The notes: a model not told the origin generated them from the letters alone. DNA of 61,702 nt from an uncultured Muribaculaceae bacterium (GCA_934555895.1 CAKTFH010000013.1:1-61702); one strand, 5' to 3'; shown: positions 7,741-16,877, numbered from the stretch's first letter. Numbers and translations: made by a program.

Positions 7741-9654
7741 TCAGATGACAGTCAGGAGGCCGGATGGGAGAAGACGGAGCACGCCCTCGTCGATAAGGGC
7801 ACGAAGCTCGGGGGCAAGCTGATGGGCAGGCGTTGCCAGAAAATGCGACAGGTCGTCGGCACTGAGTCCCTGCGGGTTGGCGGCCAGGGCGCGGCGTATG
7901 GCCGAACGCAGTTGTTCCGGGGTGCGCGAACTGCGGCGCCCTGCACGACATACATCACAGCGGCCGCACGACGAGCCTTCTGCCGGTTTCTCGCCGAAAT
8001 ATTCAAGCAGAGTGTTGTTGCGGCAACGGGTATCGTCGAAGAGGAACCGCTTCATGGCATCGATGCGCTGCTCCATCGCCTTGCGGCGGTATTCATAAAT
8101 CTCACGCGGGAACAGAAGGTCGCGTTCCGGCAGCCTTGAGGTCAGCATCATAACATACGGCGACGAACTGCGCGGCACATAATGTATCACTCCGAGTCGG
8201 CCGAGCAGAAGCATGTTCTCATACACATCGCGCTCAGAGATATTCAGCCCCATGGCTATGCGCGCCTCGCTGATATACTCATAATCGGCGAAGATGCCGG
8301 TGTAGGTGCGCAGTATGAACTGAAACACCCGCTCGCACTGCGCGTTGAGCCGAAGGTCATAAAGCTGGTCGCGACGCATAATCACCATCATGCGCGACTG
8401 CGCGTAAACCTCCTCCACATAGTCGATATACCCGGCCTGCGACAGCAGTTTCAGAGCGCTGTCAGCGGCCGCCGGCTGCAACGAATAGCGCTCGCAGAAG
8501 CGCATGAGATTGAGCTCGTGCAGGCTCTGATAACCCTCGCCCATGGCGATGTTCAGGTAAACACACAGCTTGCCGTACACATCGCGCAGATACTCTTTTG
8601 GAGGGAAGGTGGCCGAGAGGCGCCGCGAAAGGGTAGCCTTATCGGTGCGGTCAACCACAAGCGACACGGCATACGACGGCTTGCCGTCGCGTCCGGCACG
8701 GCCCGCCTCCTGATAATACTCCTCAAGCGACGAAGGCGGGTCAACATGCACCACTATGCGCACATCGGGTTTGTCGATGCCCATGCCGAAAGCCGTGGTG
8801 GCCACCATCACACGTGTCTGCCCGCTCTTCCAGCGGTTCTGACGGTCGTTTTTCTCCTCGGCGGAGAGTCCGGCGTGATAGAAGTCGGCGCTGATGCCCG
8901 CTCCTTTCAGCACCTCGGCGATAAGCGCCGAGCGCTTGCGGCTGCGCACATACACTATGCCGCATCCGGCCACACGGCTGAGGATATCGGTAAGCGCCCA
9001 CTCCTTCTGCTCGCAGTGGCGCACTATGTAGGAAAGATTGTCGCGGTCGAACGTGAGGCGGAACGTGGCCGCATCCTTCCGGAACCGCAACTGACGGCGT
9101 ATGTCCTCAGCCACTTCGGGTGTGGCCGACGCCGTAAGGGCCAGCACAGGCACATCGGGAAAACGCTCCCTGAGCTGTGCGATTTTCAGATACGACGGAC
9201 GGAAATCATATCCCCACTGCGAGATGCAGTGGGCCTCGTCGACCACGATAAGGCTTACCGGCAATTGCCCGAGCTCGCTCTGAAACGACGGGCTCTGCAA
9301 CTTCTCGGGCGACAGATATAGGATGGAAGTGTATCCCAGGCGGCATTTGTCGAGCGCCAGACGGCTCTCGCGGCGCTTCATTGCCGCATGCAGGAAGGCG
9401 GCTGCGATGCCTCGGGCACGCAGATTGTCCACCTGGTCCTTCATCAGCGAGATGAGCGGTGTCACCACCAGCGTGACGCCGGGCAGCAGCATGGCCGGCA
9501 CCTGGAAGGTGATGCTCTTTCCCCCTCCGGTGGCGAGCAACCCCAGAGTGTCGCGTCCGGCAAGCACCGAACCGATGATTTCGGCCTGCATCGGACGGAA
9601 TGCCTGGTAACCCCAGTATCGCCTGAGGATATCGGTAGGAGTGGATGATTCCAT
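7741..9654 (-). CDS. recQ: ATP-dependent DNA helicase RecQ
   Basis: 637 aa 3'-5' superfamily 2 helicase for recombination and fork repair. Walker A is ATGGGKS at 41-47 and DEAH at 139-142 within VVDEAHCISQWGYDFRP. Motif VI is QEAGRAGRDGKP, and the RecQ zinc-binding Cys set is CRNNTLLEYFG...CGRCDVC near 540-565. The C-terminal tail carries an HRDC/winged-helix-like segment. It starts 31 bp after recJ on the same strand, so the two repair genes likely form an operon. Confidence 0.96.
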   Translation of the reverse strand: MESSTPTDILRRYWGYQAFRPMQAEIIGSVLAGRDTLGLLATGGGKSITFQVPAMLLPGVTLVVTPLISLMKDQVDNLRARGIAAAFLHAAMKRRESRLALDKCRLGYTSILYLSPEKLQSPSFQSELGQLPVSLIVVDEAHCISQWGYDFRPSYLKIAQLRERFPDVPVLALTASATPEVAEDIRRQLRFRKDAATFRLTFDRDNLSYIVRHCEQKEWALTDILSRVAGCGIVYVRSRKRSALIAEVLKGAGISADFYHAGLSAEEKNDRQNRWKSGQTRVMVATTAFGMGIDKPDVRIVVHVDPPSSLEEYYQEAGRAGRDGKPSYAVSLVVDRTDKATLSRRLSATFPPKEYLRDVYGKLCVYLNIAMGEGYQSLHELNLMRFCERYSLQPAAADSALKLLSQAGYIDYVEEVYAQSRMMVIMRRDQLYDLRLNAQCERVFQFILRTYTGIFADYEYISEARIAMGLNISERDVYENMLLLGRLGVIHYVPRSSSPYVMMLTSRLPERDLLFPREIYEYRRKAMEQRIDAMKRFLFDDTRCRNNTLLEYFGEKPAEGSSCGRCDVCRAGRRSSRTPEQLRSAIRRALAANPQGLSADDLSHFLATPAHQLAPELRALIDEGVLRLLPSGLLTVI

Positions 9655-9685
9655 GACGGGAGAAAAGGGGTGCAGATGACCTTTG

Positions 9686-11413
9686 TCAGTCGGCCATCCT
9701 TATTTCCTTGATCTGCAGCTGCACGCCGTTGGCTCCGGGCAGACGCTTGTTCTCCTCGATGGTGTAGCAGATGTCGAATCGGCTGCCGGCATGTATACGC
9801 TCGAAAAGTTCGGACTTGTTGAAGGCTATGCCGTTGAACACCTTGCCCGATGTGTCGTCGACAAGCTCGAGCTTGATGTGCTCGAGCTGACGCCCCACAA
9901 GTTTGGAGGTGCCGAAATCCATCACACCGCGGGTGCAGAACACCGGCTTGAGGTTGCCCGGCCCGTAGGGGTTGAACTTCCTCAGCATCGTTATGAATTC
10001 GGGGGTGATTTCCGAGAACGAGAGATAAGCGTCGATTTCAAAAGTGGGCTTGAGCTGCGACGGAAGGATATTGGCCGCCACATACTCCTCGAAGCGGCGG
10101 GTGAACTCGGCGATATTCTCCTCTTTAAGCGAAAGCCCCACGGCATAGGTGTGGCCGCCGAAATTCTCCAAAAGGTCTCGGCATGAATCCACAGCCCCGT
10201 AGATGTCGAAGCCCTGCACCGAGCGGGCCGAACCGGTGGCAAGTCCGTTGGTAAGCGTGAGCACTACCGCCGGTTTGTAGTAAAGCTCGGTGAGTCGTGA
10301 GGCCACAATGCCGATGATTCCCTTGTGCCAGTCCTTGTTGAATATCACTATGGTCTTGCGGTCGGCCTCGCTCTCCTGACGCCCCGAAAGTATGGCATTG
10401 GCCTCCTCGGTGATGCGCTTGTCGAGCTCCTTACGGTCGCGGTTGTACTGGTCTATGGCCTTGGCACGCTCATAGGCCTCGCCGATAACCTTCGATACAA
10501 GCAGCTCCACGGCCTCCCGGCCGCTCTGCATGCGCCCGGAGGCATTGATGCGCGGACCGATTTTGAACACCACATCGCTTATGGTGATTTCACGGTTGGT
10601 GAGGTTGCAGATGCGTATTATGGCTCGCAGACCCATATTCGGGTTGGTGTTGAGCCTCCGCAGGCCGTAGTAGGCCATGATGCGGTTTTCGTCGACCATC
10701 GGCACTATGTCGGCCGCAATGCTCACCGCCACAAGGTCGAGCATACCCTCGAGGTCGGTCTGCGGTATGCCGTTACTCATCGAGAATGCCTGCATGAGCT
10801 TGTAACCCACGCCGCAGCCCGACAGATGGGGACACGGGTAGGCGCTCCCCTCCATTTTCGGATTGAGAATGGCCACGGCCTGAGGCAGCTCGGCGTCGGG
10901 CACATGATGGTCGCAGATTATGAAGTCAATGCCATGCTCACGCGCATGGGCTATCTCCTCGTTGGCCTTGATGCCGCAGTCGAGGATTATCACAAGTTTT
11001 ACACCCTGCTCGGCGAAATCGTCGATGATATCGCTTGAGATTCCATATCCCTCCTCATAGCGGGTTGGGATAAAGAAATCTATGTTCGAGTAGAAGTTCG
11101 AGAGATATTTGTAGACCAGCGCCACAGCTGTAGTGCCGTCCACATCGTAGTCGCCATACACCATGATCTTTTCCTTGGCACCCATGGCACGGTTGAGCCG
11201 GGCTACGGCTTTGTCCATGTCGGGCATAAGAAAAGGATCGTGGAGGTTTTTCAGCTTAGGATTAAAAAATCTGTCGGCCTCCTCCACCGAGGTGACGCCA
11301 CGTTGCACCAGCAACTGGCTCACAGGCGGACACGACGCGTACCTGCGGGCAAGCGCCGTCTCTATCTTCTGCTCTTCTTGTGTCAGGGGTAAATAATTCC
11401 ATTTACCTGTCAT
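9686..11413 (-). CDS. recJ: Single-stranded-DNA-specific exonuclease RecJ
   Basis: 575 aa DHH-family 5'-3' exonuclease acting with RecQ in gap repair. Metal-binding motifs are YGDYDVDGTTA (86-96), LDCGIKANEE (145-154) and CDHHVPD (167-173, DHH proper at 168-170). The DHHA1 part has GGHTYAVGLSLKEEN. Length is normal. The gene is first of the recJ-recQ pair; candidate promoters lie upstream at 11689-11720 and possibly 11523-11530. Confidence 0.96.
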   Translation of the reverse strand: MTGKWNYLPLTQEEQKIETALARRYASCPPVSQLLVQRGVTSVEEADRFFNPKLKNLHDPFLMPDMDKAVARLNRAMGAKEKIMVYGDYDVDGTTAVALVYKYLSNFYSNIDFFIPTRYEEGYGISSDIIDDFAEQGVKLVIILDCGIKANEEIAHAREHGIDFIICDHHVPDAELPQAVAILNPKMEGSAYPCPHLSGCGVGYKLMQAFSMSNGIPQTDLEGMLDLVAVSIAADIVPMVDENRIMAYYGLRRLNTNPNMGLRAIIRICNLTNREITISDVVFKIGPRINASGRMQSGREAVELLVSKVIGEAYERAKAIDQYNRDRKELDKRITEEANAILSGRQESEADRKTIVIFNKDWHKGIIGIVASRLTELYYKPAVVLTLTNGLATGSARSVQGFDIYGAVDSCRDLLENFGGHTYAVGLSLKEENIAEFTRRFEEYVAANILPSQLKPTFEIDAYLSFSEITPEFITMLRKFNPYGPGNLKPVFCTRGVMDFGTSKLVGRQLEHIKLELVDDTSGKVFNGIAFNKSELFERIHAGSRFDICYTIEENKRLPGANGVQLQIKEIRMAD

Positions 11414-11688
11414 TTATGTTGTTTTTTTATTGGCGAAGAAGGCTGCCCGGGCACCGAAGGGCCCGTCACAGGGGGGAGAAGAGGTGGTGAGGAGAAAGAG
11501 CACCATGCAGCTCAGGCGGCTGCAAAAATATTATTATGTGTCATGACCTGCGTATGGACGCAGGGGAACGGAGCTGTGATGTGCGCATAGGCTCAACAGA
11601 CCTGCGAAGCTTCCGCGGCTATGGGAGAGAGGCGGATGAGCGGCAGGTGCAACGCCATGGCACTATTACCCCATTTTAGTTCCAAATG
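11414..11688 (-). other. Long recJ leader or intergenic region
   Basis: No protein gene seen. A 7-bp perfect hairpin (CCTGCGT-ATGG-ACGCAGG, 11547-11564) and a second -7-like box (minus strand TATTTTTG, 11530-11523) are present. If transcription starts at the upstream promoter the recJ leader is about 270 nt and could hold a small RNA or attenuator. Confidence 0.35.
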
Positions 11689-11720
11689 CAAAAATACGCA
11701 ATTTTTCTATATTTTGTCAA
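11689..11720 (-). promoter_or_regulatory. Minus-strand promoter upstream of recJ
   Basis: Minus strand TTGAC beginning at 11720 (TTG 11720-11718), a 21-bp spacer and TATTTTTG (11696-11689). The predicted start is near 11682, about 270 nt from recJ. Confidence 0.5.
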
Positions 11721-11810
11721 CACCCTTAAACTTTATTTGCATTTTTCTTGCAAGTGCGCCGTCACGACGCTATGAGGGGAGGCGTGAGAAATACAATCTA
11801 TTTGGAAAAA

Positions 11811-12116
11811 TCAGTCGTCTTTCCGGCGCTGCTCCGGACGGTCAGGGTTAGCAGGGAACCATCCGCGGGCCACTCGGTCGCGCTGTTCGAAAATCTCCTT
11901 GATGGTCCAGAACGAGGAGAAAGCGAATACTCCGAGCAATGTCTGCAGGAAAATAGATTCCACGAGCACCGAGCAAATCAAAGCCGCAATTCCAAGCAGC
12001 AGAAACCACCACCAGCAACGTGTGCCGAAATAATAATAACATTTTATCACCACAGGGTGAAACAGTCCGATAATCAGAAATGTGCAGATGCCGATAAAAA
12101 GTCCGGTAAAATGCAT
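11811..12116 (-). CDS. DUF4491 family small membrane protein
   Basis: 101 aa with about three membrane segments (roughly 5-25, 33-55 and 56-76) and a charged C-terminal tail ending NPDRPEQRRKDD. The conserved patterns TFLIIGLFHPVVIK, YYFGTRCWWWFL and GWFPANP match DUF4491, a family of unknown function common in Bacteroidales. It is the last gene before the recJ region and has no clear operon partner. Confidence 0.85.
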   Translation of the reverse strand: MHFTGLFIGICTFLIIGLFHPVVIKCYYYFGTRCWWWFLLLGIAALICSVLVESIFLQTLLGVFAFSSFWTIKEIFEQRDRVARGWFPANPDRPEQRRKDD

Positions 12117-12133
12117 AGACGCTAATGTTTTAA

Positions 12134-12295
12134 GAGTATGTTTACTTTTGGCTTATGTTAAGATTTAGAGAGGATTTCAGAGTATGTCTGGAGATTGAGT
12201 GAAAGAGTTATGGGGTTCCATAATGACCGAATGAAATCTCCGGACAGGCCTGAAAGACATCTAAAGATTTCATAAAGTTAAAAGCAAACATACTC
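12134..12295. repeat. Long imperfect palindrome, MITE-like
   Basis: The outer arms at 12134-12157 and 12271-12295 are near-complementary (GAGTATGTTT-A/G-CTTTT...). Inner segments also pair (TGGAGATT with AATCTCCGG), and the centre is TTATGG-GGTT-CCATAA (12208-12223). The outer and central symmetry axes coincide near 12215, so the whole unit is one degenerate palindrome with no coding capacity, as in miniature inverted-repeat elements. No clear target duplication was found. Confidence 0.55.
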
Positions 12296-12324
12296 CAAGA
12301 CAGGATTATGGAGAAACGGATTAA

Positions 12325-13146
12325 TTATTTGTTGTTCTTGATGTATTTTTTGTATGCCGCGGCCAGGCGCGTGTGATAGCCGCGCTGACGGGCCTTGGGG
12401 CCATTGTATTTTCGCGCGAACGCCAGCCAGCGTTTGTTGCGCAGGTCATCGAGCATGCCGCTATTGGTGATGAACTTGGCGAACAGGTCGAGCTGGTCGC
12501 GCTCCGAACGGCTCATAAGCCTCACGAACTCAATGATGTCGGCCGTGCCGCACTTGCGCCAGTTGAACCCGCCTATCTGAAACATCCCCCAGAAAGTTCC
12601 CTCGATAGCGCTCACCGAATCTACGGCATAGGCCGCCTCGAGGCGTGCGTACTGCCCTGCCTGGCGCGAACCGTATTTCCTGACATTCGGCGCCGAGAAA
12701 ATCACAGGATTGCTTTTCCGGAGCTTCTTTAGCGACACTCCCCGCCGCGGAGCGAACCGGCTGTACATAGACAGGTCGAAGTTAACAAGCGGTTTGCCCG
12801 GCTGCCAGAAACCCTCGTGTTTCTTTCCGGCCTCGATGTCGACTACAGCCTTTATGGTTGCTATCTCAATGCCAAGCGAATCGGCCACCTCGCGGTAATC
12901 GTCGTCGGTAAGGTCGGTGTAGCGTCCCTCAGGCCATGCGGTGGAGCCCATCAGGAGCGTGGTGTCGGCCCATGCCGCAGGGTCCACGGCCGGAGGCATA
13001 TCCTCGTCAAGCTCGAGACCGAACACCGCTTCCTCGGTCTTCAGCTCTTCTTCCTCTTCGATGGAGGCAGCGCTCGGTTCGGGCGGTTCGGGCGGATTGG
13101 CCATACCAATGGCTGCCGCGGCAAGCAATATCAGGAGTGGTTTCAT
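12325..13146 (-). CDS. Secreted N-acetylmuramidase (DUF3380-like)
   Basis: 273 aa with a signal peptide (MKPLLILLAAAAIGMA) and an acidic Pro/Glu-rich linker to about residue 60. The catalytic domain has VVDIEAGKKHEGF with the putative acid Glu, LVNFDLSMYSRF, GTFWGMFQIGGFNWRKCG, and AFARKYNGPKARQRGYHTRLAAAY, all typical of the muramidase family known from phage endolysins. It probably cleaves peptidoglycan glycan strands in the periplasm or outside. It stands alone between the palindromic repeat and pepD. Confidence 0.85.
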   Translation of the reverse strand: MKPLLILLAAAAIGMANPPEPPEPSAASIEEEEELKTEEAVFGLELDEDMPPAVDPAAWADTTLLMGSTAWPEGRYTDLTDDDYREVADSLGIEIATIKAVVDIEAGKKHEGFWQPGKPLVNFDLSMYSRFAPRRGVSLKKLRKSNPVIFSAPNVRKYGSRQAGQYARLEAAYAVDSVSAIEGTFWGMFQIGGFNWRKCGTADIIEFVRLMSRSERDQLDLFAKFITNSGMLDDLRNKRWLAFARKYNGPKARQRGYHTRLAAAYKKYIKNNK

Positions 13147-13191
13147 GTGTATGGTTCAAGGCAAAAGAAACAGTGGGGTGTGCTAAACGCG

Positions 13192-13238
13192 CACTCTGCC
13201 GCACGGGCGCGAGGCTGTCGTGTCCGTGCAGCAGAGTG
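13192..13238 (-). terminator. Terminator after pepD
   Basis: A 15-bp stem with one mismatch: left arm 13192-13206 (CACTCTGCCGCACGG), right arm 13224-13238 (CCGTGCAGCAGAGTG). It lies 20 bp past the pepD stop on the minus strand; only a short T stretch follows. Confidence 0.6.
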
Positions 13239-13258
13239 TCAGCGTTTTATAATTTGCA

Positions 13259-14713
13259 TCAGAGAGCCGCTACCTTTTCAAGTGTGCGGCGCAGCTGCTG
13301 CCAGAAGCGTTCCACGGCGGGGATGTGCATGCGCTCCGAGGGCGAGTGTACATCGCGCAGGGTCGGACCGAACGACACCATGTCGAGGCCGGGGTAGTTC
13401 TGCTGGAACAGAGCGCACTCCAGACCGGCATGGATGGCCTTGATGGCGGGACGCTGGCCGTAAAGCTCCTCATAGGCATCGGATGCGATGTTAACTATCT
13501 CGCTCTTGGGGTTGGGAGTCCATGCGGGATAGCCTTCGCCATGCTCCACTTTTGCGCCGGCGAGAGTAAACACGGCCTCCACCTGGTCGGCGATGTCAAA
13601 CTTGCGGCTGTCGACCGACGAACGCTGTGATGTGGTCACCACGATGGTGTTGTTGCCCGGCATCTTAACCGAAGCGAGATTGGTGGATGTCTCCACGAGG
13701 CCCTCGAGGGTGCGGCTCATCGAAACAACTCCGTGAGGGGCACAATAGAGTGCCAGAACGAGGTTGCGCGAGGTGGTGGCATCGATAGTGAAGTCGGGCT
13801 TCTCAGCTGTTGTGAGTGACAGCTTGAGAGTGGTCTCCAGACCTTCGTATTCACGCTCTATGTCGGCCACATAGCGGTTGAAGGCTATGGTCACCTGTTC
13901 CTTCTTGGTGGGATGCACGCCGAAGAGCACATGGGCCGCGCGGGGGATGGCGTTGCGCAGGTTGCCGCCGTCAATTTCCGACAGCACCACTTCATGCTCG
14001 CGCATGAGGTTGAACAGGAAACGGGCGATGAGCTTGTTGGCGTTGGCACGGCCGAGGTGGATGTCACCTCCGGAGTGGCCGCCGAGACCGTCGCGCACAT
14101 CCATCAGGAAATAGTGGAAATCGGCGGGAGCCATCGAGCGGTCGTAGGTGAAAGTGGCCACGGTGTCGATGCCGCCGGCGCAGCCGATGAACACCTCTGC
14201 GTCGTCCTCCGAGTCGAGGTTGATGAGTATCGAACCGGTGAGTTCACCTTTCTCGAGATTGTTGGCGCCGGTCATGCCGGTCTCCTCGTCCATAGTTATA
14301 AGCACCTCGAGAGGACCATGCACCAGAGTGTCGTCGGTAAGGATGGCGAGCGCTGTCGCAACACCGATACCGTTGTCAGCGCCGAGAGTAGTGCCGTCGG
14401 CACGCACCCACTCTCCGTCGACGATAGTGTGGATAGGCATTGTCTCGAAATCGAAGCTCTTGTCATTGCTCTCGCACACCATATCCATGTGACCCTGAAG
14501 AATCACTGTGGGTGCATTCTCATGGCCCGGAGTGGCGGGTTTGCGCATTATCACGTTCCCGATCTTATCGGCATGGGCATCGATGCCGTGCTCTTTTGCG
14601 AAATCGAGCAGATATTTGCGTATTTTCTCCTCCTTCTTCGAGGGACGGGGAATCTTGGTAATCTGGTCGAAGATTTCAAACACAGCCTTAGGCTGCAGGT
14701 CTTTTACTTCCAT
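13259..14713 (-). CDS. pepD: Aminoacyl-histidine dipeptidase (M20/PepD)
   Basis: 484 aa cytosolic dizinc dipeptidase cleaving X-His and other dipeptides. Metal-site motifs are LQGHMDMVCE (His, Asp), TTLGADNGIGVA (bridging Asp) and MDEETGMTGA (catalytic Glu and metal Glu). GLGGHSGGDIH and the C-terminal IHAGLECALF supply the remaining ligands. Length matches PepD rather than shorter M20 peptidases. It is monocistronic, with a hairpin on its 3' side. Confidence 0.95.
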   Translation of the reverse strand: MEVKDLQPKAVFEIFDQITKIPRPSKKEEKIRKYLLDFAKEHGIDAHADKIGNVIMRKPATPGHENAPTVILQGHMDMVCESNDKSFDFETMPIHTIVDGEWVRADGTTLGADNGIGVATALAILTDDTLVHGPLEVLITMDEETGMTGANNLEKGELTGSILINLDSEDDAEVFIGCAGGIDTVATFTYDRSMAPADFHYFLMDVRDGLGGHSGGDIHLGRANANKLIARFLFNLMREHEVVLSEIDGGNLRNAIPRAAHVLFGVHPTKKEQVTIAFNRYVADIEREYEGLETTLKLSLTTAEKPDFTIDATTSRNLVLALYCAPHGVVSMSRTLEGLVETSTNLASVKMPGNNTIVVTTSQRSSVDSRKFDIADQVEAVFTLAGAKVEHGEGYPAWTPNPKSEIVNIASDAYEELYGQRPAIKAIHAGLECALFQQNYPGLDMVSFGPTLRDVHSPSERMHIPAVERFWQQLRRTLEKVAAL

Positions 14714-14882
14714 TTTTCGGTTTGGGTTATTGAGTTTTATCTGATTTCAACATCTTTTCGGAACGCCATGGCGCTCCCTTAAAATAAGTTTGAGAATGGA
14801 AAATTCTGTTAAATCACTCGTTTCTCACCGCCTAAGTTACAAAATAAAATTGAGTTATGACGAAATTTCGCGCCAACTTTCC

Positions 14883-14890
14883 TATATTTG
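14883..14890 (+). promoter_or_regulatory. -7 box for the small membrane protein / OmpH-like operon
   Basis: TATATTTG matches TAnnTTTG and lies 23 bp before ATG 14914. No good -33 box was found at the expected distance. Confidence 0.4.
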
Positions 14891-14913
14891 CACCAAATTT
14901 CAGCCGGAACAGC

Positions 14914-15081
14914 ATGAAACTTCTCATTGTAACCATCGCTCTGTTGGCCGTCGCCATTCTGCTCATGGGCTTCAGGGCGCTGTTTGTGAAGGGAGGGAAA
15001 TTTCCTTCGGGCCATGTGCACGACCTTCCCGGCCTCAAAAAGAAAAAACATAGAAAAAGCACTAATATATCACACAAATGA
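14914..15081 (+). CDS. Small single-pass membrane protein
   Basis: 55 aa: an N-terminal membrane helix (KLLIVTIALLAVAILLMGF) followed by a basic tail with KGGKFPSGHVHD. The GKFP-x-x-H-V pattern recurs in short Bacteroidota membrane proteins of unknown role. The start at 14914 is chosen because the -7 box and the hydrophobic segment sit just before and after it. The stop overlaps the ATG of the next gene, so translation is coupled to the OmpH-like lipoprotein. Confidence 0.6.
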   Translation: MKLLIVTIALLAVAILLMGFRALFVKGGKFPSGHVHDLPGLKKKKHRKSTNISHK

Positions 15082-15704
15082 AAACTACAGCACTTTTTGC
15101 CGGCGCGCTGGCACTGATGCTCGCTGCGGCTTCATGCTCCGGAAACAAGACCGAAGCTCCCGCGGAGAACAAGGCTGAGACTAAAACCACCGCAAAGGCC
15201 GAAAGCGACACCTTCGCGCCCACCACCAACATCCGCTACTACAACATGGACTCGGTGATGGCCAACTACGACCTGGTAAAAACTTTCAACGATGTGAATC
15301 TCCGCACCATGACGGAACTGCAGAACGCACAGTCATCGCGTGAGGGCGAGCTCAACCGCATGGCAGCCGACATCGAGCACAAGATGAAAAACAACGGCTA
15401 CCTCAGCGAGGCATCATACAACGCCGACCTCAATGAGCTCAATAAAAAGCAGCAGAACGCCCAGAACTACCTCGGCTCGCTTCAGGCCAAGGCACAGCAG
15501 GAAGCACTGCGCCAGCAGCAGGAATTTCTCGACTCGCTCAACAACTTCCTGGCCGAATACAACCGCACACGCCACTACGACGCCATACTTCTCTACACCG
15601 CAGGCGAATATTTCAATCCCGCCCTCGACATCACCAAGGATATCGTTGAAGGCCTGAACGCCGGTTACAAGAAAGCCCACGAATCGGCCGACAGTAAGAA
15701 GTAA
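15078..15704 (+). CDS. OmpH/Skp-family periplasmic lipoprotein
   Basis: 208 aa with a lipoprotein signal (LALMLAAASCSG, lipidated Cys near residue 20), then an Ala/Lys/Glu-rich linker. The OmpH fold begins IRYYNMDSVMANYDLVK and continues as a long coiled coil (about 75-150). Skp-type proteins chaperone outer-membrane proteins in the periplasm; a lipidated form would do this at a membrane. It is coupled to the preceding 55-residue membrane protein and ends before a strong terminator. Confidence 0.85.
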   Translation: MKTTALFAGALALMLAAASCSGNKTEAPAENKAETKTTAKAESDTFAPTTNIRYYNMDSVMANYDLVKTFNDVNLRTMTELQNAQSSREGELNRMAADIEHKMKNNGYLSEASYNADLNELNKKQQNAQNYLGSLQAKAQQEALRQQQEFLDSLNNFLAEYNRTRHYDAILLYTAGEYFNPALDITKDIVEGLNAGYKKAHESADSKK

Positions 15705-15734
15705 GCTTCATCACATCTCATTATAAACAGAACA

Positions 15735-15785
15735 CCGCCCCCGCCGAGCCTTCACTGGCAACGACGGGGGCGGAAACTTTTTTTT
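15735..15785 (+). terminator. Rho-independent terminator after the OmpH-like gene
   Basis: The stem CCGCCCCCG (15735-15743) / CGGGGGCGG (15765-15773) is followed by an eight-base T-run at 15778-15785. Confidence 0.9.
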
Positions 15786-15808
15786 ATATCAAAACAAGAG
15801 TGCCGGAA

Positions 15809-16687
15809 TTATTCAGGAATGAGTCGGGCGGCTTCCTGAGTCATCAGCGGCTTCATCTCCGTGTAAGGAAACAGGCACTGCGGCATGCCGGCAGCATAGG
15901 GTGCGATCTCATACTGCTGGTATGTGAAGGCTATCCCCTTCTCGAGAAATACAGGAGGGAACTGAGGCAGCGGCAGAGTGTCAGGGTTGATGAGAAGCAT
16001 GTCGCGCAGAGTCATACCCTCGCCCGCCTCGGGCTTGAAATACTGCTCCCAGAGGCCCGAGCGGAGTTTCTCCACAAGCGCCCCACGGGCATCGGCACGG
16101 AACATATTTGCGGCGGTCAGCTGCACACCGCTGTTGGTGTCGAATGACTGTGCGTTGGCCACAGTGCCACCGTGGGCGCCTCCGAGATAGCCATATCCCG
16201 TAAAGAAATATGTCACCACGCTATCGGAACTGAAGCTGGAACCGAAATTATAGATGTACTCGTAGTTGGTAGTGATGCTGTCGCGGGCGAACCCCTCGAA
16301 ATCAGTGCGAGCCGATGCTATGAGCGCCTTTCCGCAGGCTTCTGCCATTGCGTTGCCCGAAGCGAACTGTTCGGCTGTGGGCGTGAACACCGGTTTGTCC
16401 GCGTTCCACATGTTCATGGTCAGACACTTGCCAAGCCAGGAACGCACACTGTCGAGAAGCGGCTGAGTGCCCTCCGAAGGGTACTGGCCGTTGATTTTCA
16501 CATCCGCATTACAACCACTCAGACTGAGCGAATCGGCCCAGTGCACTGTATCAGTGCTTACGTAGGGCGAAGCTGTGGCAGCCGCAGCGCTGTCGGCTGA
16601 GGCACTTTTCTTTCCAGAACATGCTCCCAGGGTCAGGGAGGTGCCCATCAGGGCCACACCCAGGAGTTTGATACCTGTAGTTTTCAT
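15809..16687 (-). CDS. DUF3298/RsiV-like lipoprotein
   Basis: 292 aa from ATG 16687. Signal peptide and lipobox TSLTLGACSG. The body matches the DUF4163/DUF3298 arrangement: YGYLGGAHGG in the middle and FLEKGIAFTYQQYEIAPYAA near the C-terminus. Such proteins, including the RsiV anti-sigma ectodomain, bind peptidoglycan-related or lysozyme-like ligands in other bacteria; the role here is unknown. A longer frame from 16726 is rejected because the promoter -7 box overlaps it. Confidence 0.8.
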   Translation of the reverse strand: MKTTGIKLLGVALMGTSLTLGACSGKKSASADSAAAATASPYVSTDTVHWADSLSLSGCNADVKINGQYPSEGTQPLLDSVRSWLGKCLTMNMWNADKPVFTPTAEQFASGNAMAEACGKALIASARTDFEGFARDSITTNYEYIYNFGSSFSSDSVVTYFFTGYGYLGGAHGGTVANAQSFDTNSGVQLTAANMFRADARGALVEKLRSGLWEQYFKPEAGEGMTLRDMLLINPDTLPLPQFPPVFLEKGIAFTYQQYEIAPYAAGMPQCLFPYTEMKPLMTQEAARLIPE

Positions 16688-16723
16688 TTTTTGTTGTTTA
16701 GGGTATATGTATATATTCTGAAA

Positions 16724-16755
16724 CAAAGATACAACTTGTTTGAAACATTAACAAA
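16724..16755 (-). promoter_or_regulatory. Promoter of the DUF3298 lipoprotein gene
   Basis: Minus strand TTTG (16755-16752), a 20-bp spacer, TATCTTTG (16731-16724). The leader to ATG 16687 is about 30 nt. Confidence 0.7.
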
Positions 16756-16846
16756 GACAAAACTTTTCAAAATGCTCCAAAAAATGGCCCGTTGGACCGC
16801 GGTGTGCTAAAACTTGTTTAAAATAAATGAATACGACACGCTTAAA

Positions 16847-16877
16847 TTGCAGCATCCGACAACTTTCTGTAACTTTG
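16847..16877 (+). promoter_or_regulatory. Promoter of the C10 protease gene
   Basis: TTG (16847-16849), a 20-bp spacer, TAACTTTG (16870-16877). The start near 16884 gives a 75-nt leader to ATG 16959. Confidence 0.65.

Noticed and set aside
8182..9321. 379-codon open frame on the plus strand
   Set aside because: Antisense to recQ, His/Arg-rich composition, no family resemblance; a by-product of GC-rich coding DNA.
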